DNA of 64,000 nt from Sphingomonas sp. AX6 (GTDB taxonomy: Bacteria; Pseudomonadota; Alphaproteobacteria; Sphingomonadales; Sphingomonadaceae): assembly GCF_902506605.1 (NCBI RefSeq), contig NZ_LR733979.1, forward strand, positions 1,499,712 through 1,563,711, in the 5' to 3' direction. The notes beneath the pieces are model-generated. The model worked only from the letters and a program-made list of their open reading frames with translations. It did not search any database and was not told where the DNA came from. Below are positions 46,887 to 55,792 of this stretch, piece after piece (within the stretch, counting starts at the first letter, position 1; each line of letters begins with the position of its first letter). Made by a program: the position numbers and the translations under genes.

Positions 46887-48047
46887 TTATTTTTCGGGGC
46901 CACCCATGCCGGCGGCATTGCGGCTCTTGAGCGCGCGATCCTGCATTGCCACGAGCTGGTCGCCCGCCTGGATATAGGGGGTGGGATTGACTGCGCGACC
47001 GTCGATGCGGACTTCGTAATGAAGGTGCGGGCCGGTCGAGCGACCGGTCGAACCCATCAGCCCGATCAACTGACCGCGGCGAACGCGGGTGTTGGCATCG
47101 ACCAGCATCTTCGACAGATGCGCGTAGCGGGTCTGAATGCCCTTGCCGTGGTTGACTTCGACCAGCAGGCCATAGGCGCCTGCGCGCTGCGAGCGCGACA
47201 CGATGCCGTCTGCGGTTGCGTAAATGGGGGTGCCAACCGGACCTGGAATGTCGAGTCCCGCGTGCATCGCCTGGGTGCCGCGGAACGGATCGCTGCGCAC
47301 ACCGAAGCTGCTGGTCAGGCGCATTTCGGCGACCGGCTGCATCGACGGGATCGCGATTGCCGCTTCTTCCAGCGAATCGAGCCGCTTCCAGCTCATCACC
47401 AGCGAACGGAATTGGGCGTCGGCCGATGCGTCAGCGGCGTTGTTTTCGTTCACTTCCTCAAGCGGACCACCCATTGCTGCCTGCGATGCGATCCGGTTCG
47501 GGGTAAGCCCCATCCGGCGCAATTCGCGAGCGGTCTCGGCATAGCGCGCCTGAAGCGCGGCATTGGCCTTCACCACCATCGCCATCTGACCGGCTTCGGC
47601 CCGGCGCAGCGGTGCAAGGATTTCGGCAGTCTGGGCGTCGATCTTGCCCGATGCGGTCAGCGCGGCTAGATCGAAATCGGCCGGATCGCCTTCTCCCGCC
47701 ATCGCGGCGACGATCAGCGCCTGGCGCTGTTCCAGCAATTTGGCGTGTTCGGCAGCAGCCGTGCGCACCTTGGCGACATCGGCCTGCATCTCGGCGACTT
47801 CGCGCTCCATCTCGGCGAGCTGCGCGTCGCTGGTGCCGATCGCGGCACCCGATGCGGCCTGCGTCACGCCATAGGCCGAGAAGCACAGGGTCACGGCAGC
47901 GACCCCCGCCATCAATGCCTGGGCACGGCCACCGACGCTGAATTCACGCAATTCGCGCCCATCGTTGAAGATGAAATCCCTGGAGGTGAAAAGCGAACGG
48001 AACTTTTGAAGCCCCGTCGTCGTTAGGCTGTTTACGGTTGCGATCAT
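46887..48047 (-). CDS. M23 family metallopeptidase (LytM/murein hydrolase regulator type)
   Basis: 386 residues. One membrane segment (VAAVTLCFSAYGVTQAA, about 50-70), a coiled-coil of about 90 residues (MEREVAEMQADVAKVR to EILAPL), and a C-terminal LytM domain (SSFGVRSDPFRGTQAMHAGLDI, GLLVEVNHGKGIQTRYAHL, GRSTGPHLHYEVRIDG) with zinc-binding His/Asp. The HGKGIQTRYAHL and HLHYE residues are those of active endopeptidases, so it probably cuts peptidoglycan. GGGGATCA precedes the ATG. Coiled-coil plus LytM is the EnvC/DipM arrangement. Confidence 0.92.
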   Translation of the reverse strand: MIATVNSLTTTGLQKFRSLFTSRDFIFNDGRELREFSVGGRAQALMAGVAAVTLCFSAYGVTQAASGAAIGTSDAQLAEMEREVAEMQADVAKVRTAAAEHAKLLEQRQALIVAAMAGEGDPADFDLAALTASGKIDAQTAEILAPLRRAEAGQMAMVVKANAALQARYAETARELRRMGLTPNRIASQAAMGGPLEEVNENNAADASADAQFRSLVMSWKRLDSLEEAAIAIPSMQPVAEMRLTSSFGVRSDPFRGTQAMHAGLDIPGPVGTPIYATADGIVSRSQRAGAYGLLVEVNHGKGIQTRYAHLSKMLVDANTRVRRGQLIGLMGSTGRSTGPHLHYEVRIDGRAVNPTPYIQAGDQLVAMQDRALKSRNAAGMGGPEK

Positions 48048-48391
48048 TGATCCCCGGCGACCCGAATTTGGAGCCCCGCCCCTTTGCCAAGGCGGTGGCA
48101 GAAAATTGCGATGTCCCGTCAGCAGCCCCTCCGCTCCGGAACACCGACGTTAGTGCGGAACCGGATCGTTAAGCACAAGCGATTGCGATTGTTCGCGGGG
48201 CAAAGCGGCTTCGTCGCGCGGCGAGTCGTTGGATCGCACGGTTTCAGGTCCGTGATATTACCGATTGACCGACAACTCCTCGCGCGTTTCGGCAACGAAA
48301 CCATCTTGCTTAGGTACCGATTCGGGCGCGTGGATCGACCCGATATTCTCGCCGTCCGGGCGAAGACATCCCCTCGTGCGATCGTTCAATC
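48048..48391. other. Non-coding gap between M23 gene and bcp
   Basis: 344 bases with no convincing frame in either direction. It contains two GGAAC pentamers (near 48138 and 48159) and CGTT elements at wrong spacing for an EcfG promoter, and no strong hairpin. It probably holds the minus-strand M23 promoter. Confidence 0.5.
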
Positions 48392-48856
48392 TCAACGAAG
48401 CGACCGCGCCGCTTCCAACACCGCCTCGACATGACCCGGCACCCGTACCTTGCGCCATTCGCGGACGAGCGTTCCATCGGCGTCGAACAGGAAGGTCGAC
48501 CGGTCGATCCCCATGTACTTTCGGCCATAAAGCGATTTCTCGACCCATGCTCCGAAAGTTTCGAGAACCGACCCGTCGTCGGTTGCGAGCACAATGTTCA
48601 GATCATGCTTGGCCGCGAACTTCGCGTGCTTTGCGGGAGTATCCTTCGAGACGCCCAGGATATCGACATCGAGCGCCGAGAAATCGCCCGCGAGATCGCT
48701 GAACCCCTGAGCCTGTTTGGTGCAGCCGGGCGTATCGTCCTTGGGATAGAAATAGAGCACCAGCGCCCTGCCCTTTCGGCTCGCCAGCGACTGCGCGCTG
48801 CCGTCCATCATCGTCAGCACGGCATCGGGCAACGGATCTCCGACAGCGATCGTCAT
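48392..48856 (-). CDS. bcp: Thioredoxin-dependent peroxiredoxin (BCP/PrxQ)
   Basis: 154 residues. Reduces hydroperoxides. LVLYFYPKDDTPGCTKQAQGFSD contains the peroxidatic Cys; the family second Cys (five residues later, in PGCTTEAC) is Gln/Ala here, so this is a 1-Cys or atypical variant. GVSKDTPAKHAKFA and STFLFDADGTLVREW are conserved. The ATG overlaps the glnE stop by four bases. Confidence 0.93.
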   Translation of the reverse strand: MTIAVGDPLPDAVLTMMDGSAQSLASRKGRALVLYFYPKDDTPGCTKQAQGFSDLAGDFSALDVDILGVSKDTPAKHAKFAAKHDLNIVLATDDGSVLETFGAWVEKSLYGRKYMGIDRSTFLFDADGTLVREWRKVRVPGHVEAVLEAARSLR

Positions 48857-51564
48857 GGGGTCACTCCTGTCTGTTGGCTGGTCTGCTCGCGCACGTGCGC
48901 CCAGCATTCGCGCACCGTTTGCCGCGCAGTATCGAGTGCCGCAACCACTGCTTCCCAATTCTCATGGCCGGTAGCCTGCGCGACGATCGCCTGGGTTGCG
49001 GGTGGCGGCGCATCGCCGTCGGGTGCGACCAGCCGCAGCGCGACCAGCAGCCGCGTCATCAGGTCGTGCGCGCCCTCCAGCTCGGGCGAGACCAACCCGG
49101 CCTTCGCCAGCAACCCGATCGCGCGGCCCAGATGCGGGTCGAACCCGGCGCGGTGGATCAGCTGCTGGACATGCACCGCGAACTCCAGATCGACCAATCC
49201 GCCCTCCAGCAGCTTGACGTCGAACGGCCCGGCCGGCGGCTTGTGCGCCGCCATGTCGTCGCGCATCTGTGCCGCTTCCGCCACGACATCGCGCGCCGGT
49301 CGATCACCCTCCAGCACCGCGTCGATCACCCCCTGCACCGCCGCCCGCGCTTCGGGCGAGCCATAGACCGCACGCGCGCGGGTCAGCGCCATATGCTCCC
49401 ACGTCCACGCTTTCTCGCGCTGATATTTGGCGAACCCGTCGAGCGACACGACCAATGGTCCCTGTGCCCCCGAAGGCCGCAACCGCGTATCGATTTCGTA
49501 AAGCGGCCCCGACGCGGTCTGCACCGACAGCGCACCCGACAATCGCTGCGCCAGCCGGTTGTAGTAAAGGACAGCGCCGAGCGGTTTCTTTCCGTCCGAT
49601 TCAGCCGAATAATCCCCGGTAAACAGATAGATCAGGTCAAGGTCCGATGCGTGCGTCAGCGCCGCTCCGCCATAGCGCCCCAGCGCCAGGATCATCAATT
49701 CGCTGTCGGGTACCCGGCCATGCGCGCTCGCAAATTCGGCGATCGTTGCATCGGCCAGCACCTGAAGCGCAGCATCTGCCAGTTGTGCATAGCCGTGGGA
49801 TACGATCAGCGGATCGGACGCCCCCGCAACGATCTGCACCCCCAATGCGAAGCGCGTTTCGTTGACGATCTTTCGAACATGATCGAGCAGCGCCTGATAA
49901 TCGCCGCGCGCATCGCCCCCGCGCATTTCGTGCGCCAACGCCTCCGCATCGGGCACCTCGCCCAGCGCGGTCGCGTCGATCAACCGGTCGAGCAGTTCGA
50001 CGCGCCGCCCCAACAGGTCGGCAAGCGTCGGCGCATGACTCAATATCGTGCCCAGCAACCGTGCCAGCGCCGGGCGCGCCTCCATCAATCGAAAGAAATT
50101 GATCGCACTCGGCAGTCGCGACAGGATCGCATCGAGCCGCAGCATCGCCGCACCGGGGTCCGCCGCCTCGCGCATCGCCTCGACCAGTCTGGGCAACGCT
50201 GCCTCCAGCGCGGTCTGCGCCGCCGGACTGCGCAATGCCGGATAGCGTGCTGCGCGCCACCCCTGAACCAGCCGCGCAGCCTGTTCCGCATCGGCGAATC
50301 CGGCGGTCTTCAACTGCCCGATCAACGACTCCTGCTCGCTCGACAACGTGTCGGCATCGTCGGCATCAAGCGCATCGTACAACGTCCCCACCGCCTCGAT
50401 ATGCGGACGCACCAGCGCGATCAGAGCGTCCCCGTCCGCCAGCCCGTGCAAGCGCGCGACCTGATCCAGAGACTCGCATGATTGCGGTAGGGCATGGGTC
50501 TGGCGATCGTCGATCATCTGGACCCGGTGCTCGATCGTCCGCAGCAAGCGATAAGCGTCGCCGAGTGTCGCCGCGTCCCGTTCCCCGATCCACCCCGCCT
50601 TCGCCAGATTGCCCAGCGCATCGAGCGTCGCGGGCACGCGCAGCGCCGGATCGCGACCGCCATGAATCAGTTGATGCACCTGCGCGAAGAATTCGACTTC
50701 GCGAATGCCGCCGCGTCCGCGTTTCAGGTCATATCCGGGGCCGAATGCCTGGCCCTGCGCATAATGATCGCGGATTCGGCGCGTGATCGAACGAATCTCG
50801 CCGATCGCGCCATAGTCGAGCGCGCGTCGCCACACGAACGGTCGAATGGCGGTGAGGAAATACGCGCCGAGCGCTGCATCACCCGCGCACGCCCGCGCCC
50901 GGATGAATGCTGCGCGTTCCCACGGCAGCGCCTGCGATTCATAATAGGAGATTGCCGCTCCCACCGGGATCGCGATCGGCGTCGCTTCGGGCGATGGCCG
51001 CAGTCGCAGATCGACGCGCAGCACATATCCGTCGCCGTCGCGCGCCTGAAGCAATTCGACGACCCGCTTTGCGATCCGCACCGCCGCTTCTTCAGGGGCT
51101 TCGTTCGGCTTGGTCGGCAGCGTTGTCGGGTCGAACAACAGGATCGGGTCGATGTCGGACGAATAATTGAGTTCGCGACTACCCTGTTTGCCAAGCGCGA
51201 TGGCGACGAATCCGCGCGGTTCGGCCCCCGGCGTCCGCTCCCCGATTGCGGCACGGATCGCCCGGTCTAGCGCGCGATCGGCGAAATCGGTGAGGATTCC
51301 GGTCACGCGTTCGAGGTCGTAAGTGCCCGCCAGGTCGCCCACCGCGACGATCAGCGCCAGCCGCCGCCGCGCAACGCGTAGCGCCTGCGCGATCGGCATA
51401 TCGGTGGTCCCCGCTTCGGCGACCGCAATCGGATCGGCCAGCGCCTTCGCCATTTCGGCGACCAATTCGGGCTCGCGTGCGGCGGTCATCGACAGGAACG
51501 GCGAGTTCGCCGCGATCCGCGCCAAAGCGTCAGCGATATCGACCCGCCCACCTGTGTCCGTCAT
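48853..51564 (-). CDS. glnE: Bifunctional glutamine synthetase adenylyltransferase/deadenylylase
   Basis: 903 residues. Controls glutamine synthetase by adding or removing AMP. Two nucleotidyltransferase halves: N-terminal deadenylylase with SSDIDPILLFD and C-terminal adenylylase with ASDLDLIYLFTGDYSAE, separated by a helical linker. The GSRELNYSSDID and GRYGGAALTHASDLD blocks are diagnostic. It is followed, with overlap, by bcp. Confidence 0.96.
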   Translation of the reverse strand: MTDTGGRVDIADALARIAANSPFLSMTAAREPELVAEMAKALADPIAVAEAGTTDMPIAQALRVARRRLALIVAVGDLAGTYDLERVTGILTDFADRALDRAIRAAIGERTPGAEPRGFVAIALGKQGSRELNYSSDIDPILLFDPTTLPTKPNEAPEEAAVRIAKRVVELLQARDGDGYVLRVDLRLRPSPEATPIAIPVGAAISYYESQALPWERAAFIRARACAGDAALGAYFLTAIRPFVWRRALDYGAIGEIRSITRRIRDHYAQGQAFGPGYDLKRGRGGIREVEFFAQVHQLIHGGRDPALRVPATLDALGNLAKAGWIGERDAATLGDAYRLLRTIEHRVQMIDDRQTHALPQSCESLDQVARLHGLADGDALIALVRPHIEAVGTLYDALDADDADTLSSEQESLIGQLKTAGFADAEQAARLVQGWRAARYPALRSPAAQTALEAALPRLVEAMREAADPGAAMLRLDAILSRLPSAINFFRLMEARPALARLLGTILSHAPTLADLLGRRVELLDRLIDATALGEVPDAEALAHEMRGGDARGDYQALLDHVRKIVNETRFALGVQIVAGASDPLIVSHGYAQLADAALQVLADATIAEFASAHGRVPDSELMILALGRYGGAALTHASDLDLIYLFTGDYSAESDGKKPLGAVLYYNRLAQRLSGALSVQTASGPLYEIDTRLRPSGAQGPLVVSLDGFAKYQREKAWTWEHMALTRARAVYGSPEARAAVQGVIDAVLEGDRPARDVVAEAAQMRDDMAAHKPPAGPFDVKLLEGGLVDLEFAVHVQQLIHRAGFDPHLGRAIGLLAKAGLVSPELEGAHDLMTRLLVALRLVAPDGDAPPPATQAIVAQATGHENWEAVVAALDTARQTVRECWAHVREQTSQQTGVTP

Positions 51565-51637
51565 GCCGCAGTCACATCCTTTTCTTTACCGCCGCGAAAT
51601 CAGGCAACGATTGTCGTTCTCGGTCGTTCTACCCGGC

Positions 51638-51823
51638 ATGAGCTTCCTGAGCCAAACCGACCGAAACGGACATGCGGGCCACCCCTATGTGGTGCAAAGC
51701 CCGGTGGAGATCGCACGCCTCGGTCCGGCCCTGCGTCAGGCGTATGAGCGGAACGCGCTGCCCAGCGACATGCAGGCATGTCTCGACAAGCTCGACAGGC
51801 TGACGGGTTCGGCAAGAAACTGA
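51638..51823 (+). CDS. Conserved small protein (61 residues), function unknown
   Basis: MSFLSQTDRNGHAGHPYVVQ..LRQAYERNALPSDMQACLDKLD: no signal peptide, one helix at the C-terminus, low complexity absent. The codon pattern looks coding, and the frame starts well away from glnE (73 bases between divergent starts). No known domain was recognised; it could be a small regulatory or adaptor protein. Confidence 0.6.
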   Translation: MSFLSQTDRNGHAGHPYVVQSPVEIARLGPALRQAYERNALPSDMQACLDKLDRLTGSARN

Positions 51824-51864
51824 CGGTTCCGGACTCGGCTTATTCGAGTTCAGCACAGCGCCTC

Positions 51865-51942
51865 CCGTTTCGTTTCGAGCGCAGTCGAGAAATGTGAAGT
51901 GGGGTTGGCAAGCGTTTCTCGACGAGGCTCAAAGCGAACGGG
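51865..51942. repeat. Intergenic palindromic repeat, family C copy 2 (imperfect)
   Basis: CCCGTTTCGTTTCGAGCGCAG..GTCGAGAAAT on the left and GCGTTTCTCGACGAGGCTCAAAGCGAACGGG on the right pair imperfectly. It is related to the perfect repeat at 3662-3738 and separates the 61-residue gene from ecfG. Confidence 0.75.
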
Positions 51943-52000
51943 TCGGGAAGCTTTTCGACCTAAGAACCAGATCTTACAAAGCTGGAAATCCCATCCGATC

Positions 52001-52639
52001 TCACCGTCCGCGGCTGAGCTCGTCCACTTCGTCCATGATGGTATCGAGCGTCGATCGATCCGGATCCTGCTTGTGCAACCGCCTCGATTCGAGCTGGCCG
52101 TCGCTTAGCAACCCCTCCAGCGCGACACGACCGCGCGCCACCCGGCTCTTGATCGTGCCAACGGCGACACCACAGATTTCTGCGGCTTCTTCATATGCGA
52201 AGCCGCCCGCGCCGACCAAAATCAGCGCCTCGCGCTGCGGTTGCGGCAGATGCAGCAAGGCGCGCTGCATGTCCGACAATTCGACATGACGATCCTGGCT
52301 GGCCGGTGCCGCCAGAATGCGGTCCGCCACCAGATCGTCCCACTCGCCGCGGAACCGCGAACGCCGCATCTGCGACAGGAACAGGTTGCGCAGAATGATG
52401 AAGGTCCAGGCGCGCATATTCGTGCCCGCCTGAAACCGCTGACGCGCGGCCCATGCCTTGAGGAGCGTTTCCTGCACCAGATCGTCGGCTAGGTCGCGAT
52501 TGCCCGATAGCGAACGCCCGAAAGCCCGCAGATGCGGGATCACCTGGGCAAGCTGGGTTTTGAAGTCATCATCGGAAAGCGGGACATGCTCCACCCGTTC
52601 CACGGGTTCGCCGTCTTCGTCATGTTCGGGGTCGGTCAT
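52001..52639 (-). CDS. ecfG: General stress sigma factor EcfG
   Basis: 212 residues. ECF sigma factor of the EcfG (ECF15) group. Region 2 (LAQVIPHLRAFGRSLSGNRDLADDLVQETLLKAW, MRAWTFIILRNLFLSQMRRSR) and region 4 (LPQPQREALILVGAGGFAYEEAAEICGVAVGTIKSRVARGR) are complete. Held inactive by NepR and freed when phospho-PhyR binds NepR. Here it lies on the same strand as phyR and a small membrane gene, not in an operon with nepR. No EcfG promoter was seen directly before it. Confidence 0.95.
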   Translation of the reverse strand: MTDPEHDEDGEPVERVEHVPLSDDDFKTQLAQVIPHLRAFGRSLSGNRDLADDLVQETLLKAWAARQRFQAGTNMRAWTFIILRNLFLSQMRRSRFRGEWDDLVADRILAAPASQDRHVELSDMQRALLHLPQPQREALILVGAGGFAYEEAAEICGVAVGTIKSRVARGRVALEGLLSDGQLESRRLHKQDPDRSTLDTIMDEVDELSRGR

Positions 52640-52709
52640 CGAATTCCGATCGGGCGCAAAGGCGGATGGCGAACCATCCGCCGTACGTAACGCCTGAAGT
52701 GCGGGGTTG

Positions 52710-52844
52710 CTAGAGATAGGTGAGTATGACGAAGACGATAATCACCAGCACCAGCGATACGGGAAGGATGACGCGCGTCATGTGCGGAGTCGCCCCCGCA
52801 CGTGCACGCTCGCCATCGATATGGGTTTCTTTGTCGTCAGCCAT
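52710..52844 (-). CDS. 44-residue membrane protein between phyR and ecfG
   Basis: MADDKETHIDGERARAGATP then MTRVILPVSLVLVIIVFVILTYL. A polar N-terminus and one C-terminal membrane helix. It lies on the minus strand in the phyR-ecfG stretch with 70-base gap to ecfG and 48 bases after phyR, so is likely co-transcribed with them. Unrelated to known GSR parts; a tail-anchored protein. The call rests on frame, position and membrane helix only. Confidence 0.65.
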   Translation of the reverse strand: MADDKETHIDGERARAGATPHMTRVILPVSLVLVIIVFVILTYL

Positions 52845-52892
52845 ACCCACTCAACCCCCGAAAATCGTTTTGGGTCCGTCCCGATCCGCGAA

Positions 52893-53693
52893 TTAATTGA
52901 CCGGAACGGTCGCCTGATCGAAAAACAGCGCCTGGCTGATCGCCGCCTTCACGGTCGAACGCTGGAACGGCTTGGTGATCAGGAAGGTCGGCTCGGGCCG
53001 CTCGCCGGTCAAAAGACGCTCCGGGAACGCCGTGATGAAAATCACGGGCACGTTGAATTCGGCCAGGATGTCCTTGACCGCGTCGATCCCCGACGAATCA
53101 TCGGCAAGCTGAATGTCGGCCAGCACCAGACCAGGCCGATCCTCCATCGCCAATGCCACCGCTTCGTCGCGGGTGACCGCGACACCGGTCACATCATGGC
53201 CCAGATCGCGGACGATCTGTTCGATGTCCATCGCGATGATCGGTTCATCCTCGATGATCAGCACGCGGGCGCGGGTCTGGCGATCGATTTCCGACAATGC
53301 GTCGGATACCAGTTCGTCGACTTCGCCGGTCGAAGCACCGATCAGATAGGCGGTGTCCTCGGTGGTGAAGCCTTCCATCGCGGTCAGCAGCAGCGCCTGG
53401 CGCGAGATCGGGGCGATACGGGCAAGCCGGGCACGAGCGATCGCCTCGTTATCATCGTCCTCGCCGGTATCGACGTCACCGTCGTCGACATGCGTAGACG
53501 ACCAGATGACCTGAAACGTGCGGTACAGACCCAACCGCGGGTCGACATCGCGCGGAAATTCTTCGGGCGCTGCGACGATCGCCTCGAGCGTGGCGCGAAC
53601 GTAGCGATCGCCCTCGGTCTGGCTGCCAGTGAGCGCGCGGCCGTAGCGACGCAGGAAGGGAAGATGCGGCGCGAGCTGCTGTCCAAGCGACAT
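52893..53693 (-). CDS. phyR: PhyR, anti-anti-sigma response regulator
   Basis: 266 residues. An N-terminal EcfG-like sigma domain (about 1-130, MSLGQQLAPHLPFLRRYGRAL, EGFTTEDTAYLIGASTGEVDEL) is fused to a receiver with acidic pocket (IIEDEP) and Asp193 (LVLADIQLADDSSGID), Thr near 224 and Lys near 244. Phosphorylated PhyR uses the sigma-like domain to titrate NepR away from EcfG (established in Methylobacterium and Sphingomonas). ATG 53693 matches the family start; the longer frame from 53729 is possible. Diverges from nepR. Confidence 0.96.
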   Translation of the reverse strand: MSLGQQLAPHLPFLRRYGRALTGSQTEGDRYVRATLEAIVAAPEEFPRDVDPRLGLYRTFQVIWSSTHVDDGDVDTGEDDDNEAIARARLARIAPISRQALLLTAMEGFTTEDTAYLIGASTGEVDELVSDALSEIDRQTRARVLIIEDEPIIAMDIEQIVRDLGHDVTGVAVTRDEAVALAMEDRPGLVLADIQLADDSSGIDAVKDILAEFNVPVIFITAFPERLLTGERPEPTFLITKPFQRSTVKAAISQALFFDQATVPVN

Positions 53694-53806
53694 GGGCGAA
53701 ATAAACTCCTTCGAAGCGAACCGCGTCATTTGAGAAGCGATTCAACCATTTGCAATCCTGATTCGGCACGCATCGAAGTTTGCCCCCCGATTTTTGTACC
53801 GAGCAT

Positions 53807-53831
53807 GGAACCAACGAAGCGATCTTTGGTT
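53807..53831 (+). promoter_or_regulatory. Candidate EcfG promoter of nepR-phyP
   Basis: GGAAC at 53807-53811, 17-base spacer, GTT at 53829-53831 (GGTTTC). Matches GGAAC-N17-GTT with G in place of the usual C before GTT. The expected start near 53839 leaves a leader of about 95 bases to the nepR GTG. It would give positive feedback of the stress sigma factor on its own inhibitor, as reported for nepR-ecfG in other alphaproteobacteria. Confidence 0.6.
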
Positions 53832-53932
53832 TCATGATTTCTGCGTGGCGTGTAACTGCCGCCAAAATCGCCCGTTTCGGTGGCGAGATGATTTTTAGTG
53901 TCCCGGATTATGCGGGTTCTAAGGGGGACGTT

Positions 53933-54145
53933 GTGCAGTCGGGAAACGGTACAGAAAATGAACCCGGTCGAACGGACGAAATGAACACTTCAGATTCCAA
54001 GACTTCAAATGCTCCATCGCCCAAGTCCGGCCTACGCAATCCCAAGGAGAAATCCGTGGGTGACGCGTTGCGCGCGGTCTATCACGATGCGGTCGACGAA
54101 CAGGTGCCGGATTCGATGCTCGACCTGTTGAACAAACTCGGCTGA
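53933..54145 (+). CDS. nepR: NepR anti-sigma factor
   Basis: 70 residues. The NepR core PKEKSVGDALRAVYHDAVDEQVPDSMLDLLNKL has the two helices that hold EcfG or the PhyR sigma-like domain; the N-terminal 35 residues are a disordered Asn/Ser/Thr/Glu region. GTG 53933 is chosen because AAGGGGGACGTT precedes it; ATG 53981 would give 54 residues. Ten bases before phyP. Confidence 0.93.
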   Translation: MQSGNGTENEPGRTDEMNTSDSKTSNAPSPKSGLRNPKEKSVGDALRAVYHDAVDEQVPDSMLDLLNKLG

Positions 54146-54155
54146 CATTCCTCGC

Positions 54156-55742
54156 ATGACCGATCAGCCCCTACCCGGCAGCGGGGCCGACCGCCGCCCG
54201 GCGGCTTTGTTCGTCAACCTTCCGACCGGCGCAAAGCTCTTCGCGATCCTCTCGGTCGCACTGCTGCCCTTCGCCATCATCGCGTTTTTCGCTTCGGTCC
54301 AGACAACGCGCATCGCCGATCAGGAAACGCGTTCGCGGTTGCGGGTTGCTGCGACCGAAAGCGCCCGCGCGCTGTCGATCGAATTGCTGGGCGATATCGG
54401 GGCGCTGCGCGTCGCGCTCGATACGCTGGGCAGCGATCCCGCCAATGCCCCCGGTTGTGCGCGATTGCAGGGCGTGTTCGCGCAGCAATTCGCATCGGGC
54501 ACGCGTTTCGCGGTCGAGACGATCGACGGACGATTGGTCTGCGGCACGCGGATCGATGTTCCCGAAGTCGAGACGCCACCCGTGCCGGGCAATCCCGCAG
54601 CGACGATCATCGAGGATCGGGGCTTGGCGCTCCGCATCGTCAACGCGCGTGGCACCGCGACTGCGACCGCGTTCTTTCCATCGAGCTTTCTGGCCGAAAT
54701 CGCGCGTCCGACCGAGTTCGCCCCGCCCTATTCCGCGCGACTGACGCGAGGCGGCGATTCGCTGACCTTGCGCGAATTGACCGAGCGCACCGCGCTCGAC
54801 CGGCGCGAGCGGCTGGTGGTCGATCTCGAATTCGAAGGACTGGCACTCGACGTATCGGTACGAGCTGCGCCGATCACCCCGCCGATCTTGGTGACGATGC
54901 TGCTACCGCTCATCATGTGGTTCGCCGCCGCGGCGATATCGTGGTTCGTCGTGGATCGCCTGTTGATCCGTCCCCTGCGCCGCTTGCGCACGACCGTCGG
55001 CAGCTATGTGCCGGGCACGACAATGCCCGAACTCGCCGCGATGCGCGCCCCCGCGCAGGAAATTCGCGAATTGGGCGCGACCTTTGGCCGGCTGACCGAA
55101 ACCGTCGCCGAACACGAGGAGAATCTGGCGCAGGGACTGGTCCGCCAGACCCGGCTGACTCGCGAAGTCCATCACCGGGTGAAGAACAATCTTCAGGTCA
55201 TCGCCAGCCTGATCAATTTCCATTCGCGCGGGGCCGAAACGCGCGAGGCGGCACAAGCCTATGCGTCGATCCAGCGGCGCGTCGATGCGCTCGCGGTCGT
55301 CCACCGTTACCATTATGCGGAAATGGAGGAGAATCGCGGGATCGAACTACGATCCGTGCTGGGCGAGCTGGCGTCTAACATCCGCGCCACCGCCGCCGAC
55401 ATCGACGGCGCACCGACGATCACGCTCGATCTCGATCCGATGATGGTCAGCCAGGACGTCGCGGTCGCCGCAGCATTCCTGATGACGGAGATCATCGAAC
55501 TGGCGATGGCCGCGCGCAATCCGACCTCGATTTCGATCTCGCTGAAACCGCACAGCAGCGATAGCGGCGTCGCGCTGCTGAGGGCGTCGTCGCCGTCGCT
55601 GGTGTCCAGTCCGGAATTCGATCATCTCAGCGCGTCGCGCTACGGCAGGGTGATCGGCGGCCTGGCCCGCCAGTTGCGCGCCCCGCTCCAATATGATCCG
55701 CTCGTCGGCAGCTACGACATCGCGATTTCGGTGATTGGTTGA
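54156..55742 (+). CDS. phyP: PhyP-like HisKA_2 histidine kinase family protein with degenerate ATPase domain
   Basis: 528 residues. Membrane helices near 27-48 and 245-265 flank a periplasmic sensor region; a HAMP-like linker and then HisKA_2 with REVHHRVKNNLQVIASLINFHSR (His339/His340). In the C-terminal ATPase domain the N-box is replaced (EIIELAMAARN in place of the usual ELVTNALKHA) and the G-box Asp-x-Gly region is lost (LLRASSPSLVSS), so ATP binding is unlikely. In Sphingomonas Fr1 the kinase-like PhyP encoded at the GSR locus is a negative regulator of PhyR, thought to act as its phosphatase, which the degeneration seen here would suit. Follows nepR by 10 bases. Confidence 0.88.
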   Translation: MTDQPLPGSGADRRPAALFVNLPTGAKLFAILSVALLPFAIIAFFASVQTTRIADQETRSRLRVAATESARALSIELLGDIGALRVALDTLGSDPANAPGCARLQGVFAQQFASGTRFAVETIDGRLVCGTRIDVPEVETPPVPGNPAATIIEDRGLALRIVNARGTATATAFFPSSFLAEIARPTEFAPPYSARLTRGGDSLTLRELTERTALDRRERLVVDLEFEGLALDVSVRAAPITPPILVTMLLPLIMWFAAAAISWFVVDRLLIRPLRRLRTTVGSYVPGTTMPELAAMRAPAQEIRELGATFGRLTETVAEHEENLAQGLVRQTRLTREVHHRVKNNLQVIASLINFHSRGAETREAAQAYASIQRRVDALAVVHRYHYAEMEENRGIELRSVLGELASNIRATAADIDGAPTITLDLDPMMVSQDVAVAAAFLMTEIIELAMAARNPTSISISLKPHSSDSGVALLRASSPSLVSSPEFDHLSASRYGRVIGGLARQLRAPLQYDPLVGSYDIAISVIG

Positions 55743-55792
55743 GGGTCCAAATCTTTTTTTCGGATTTTTCGAACTTTTTTTGCATCGCACCG

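Noticed and set aside
48138-48180. Two GGAAC elements upstream of the M23/bcp region as EcfG promoters.
   Set aside because: CGTT motifs are not at 16-17 bases, and the plus-strand orientation does not lead to a gene.
48874-50481. A 535-residue plus-strand frame opposite glnE.
   Set aside because: Arg/Gln/His-rich composition without domain; shadow of glnE.
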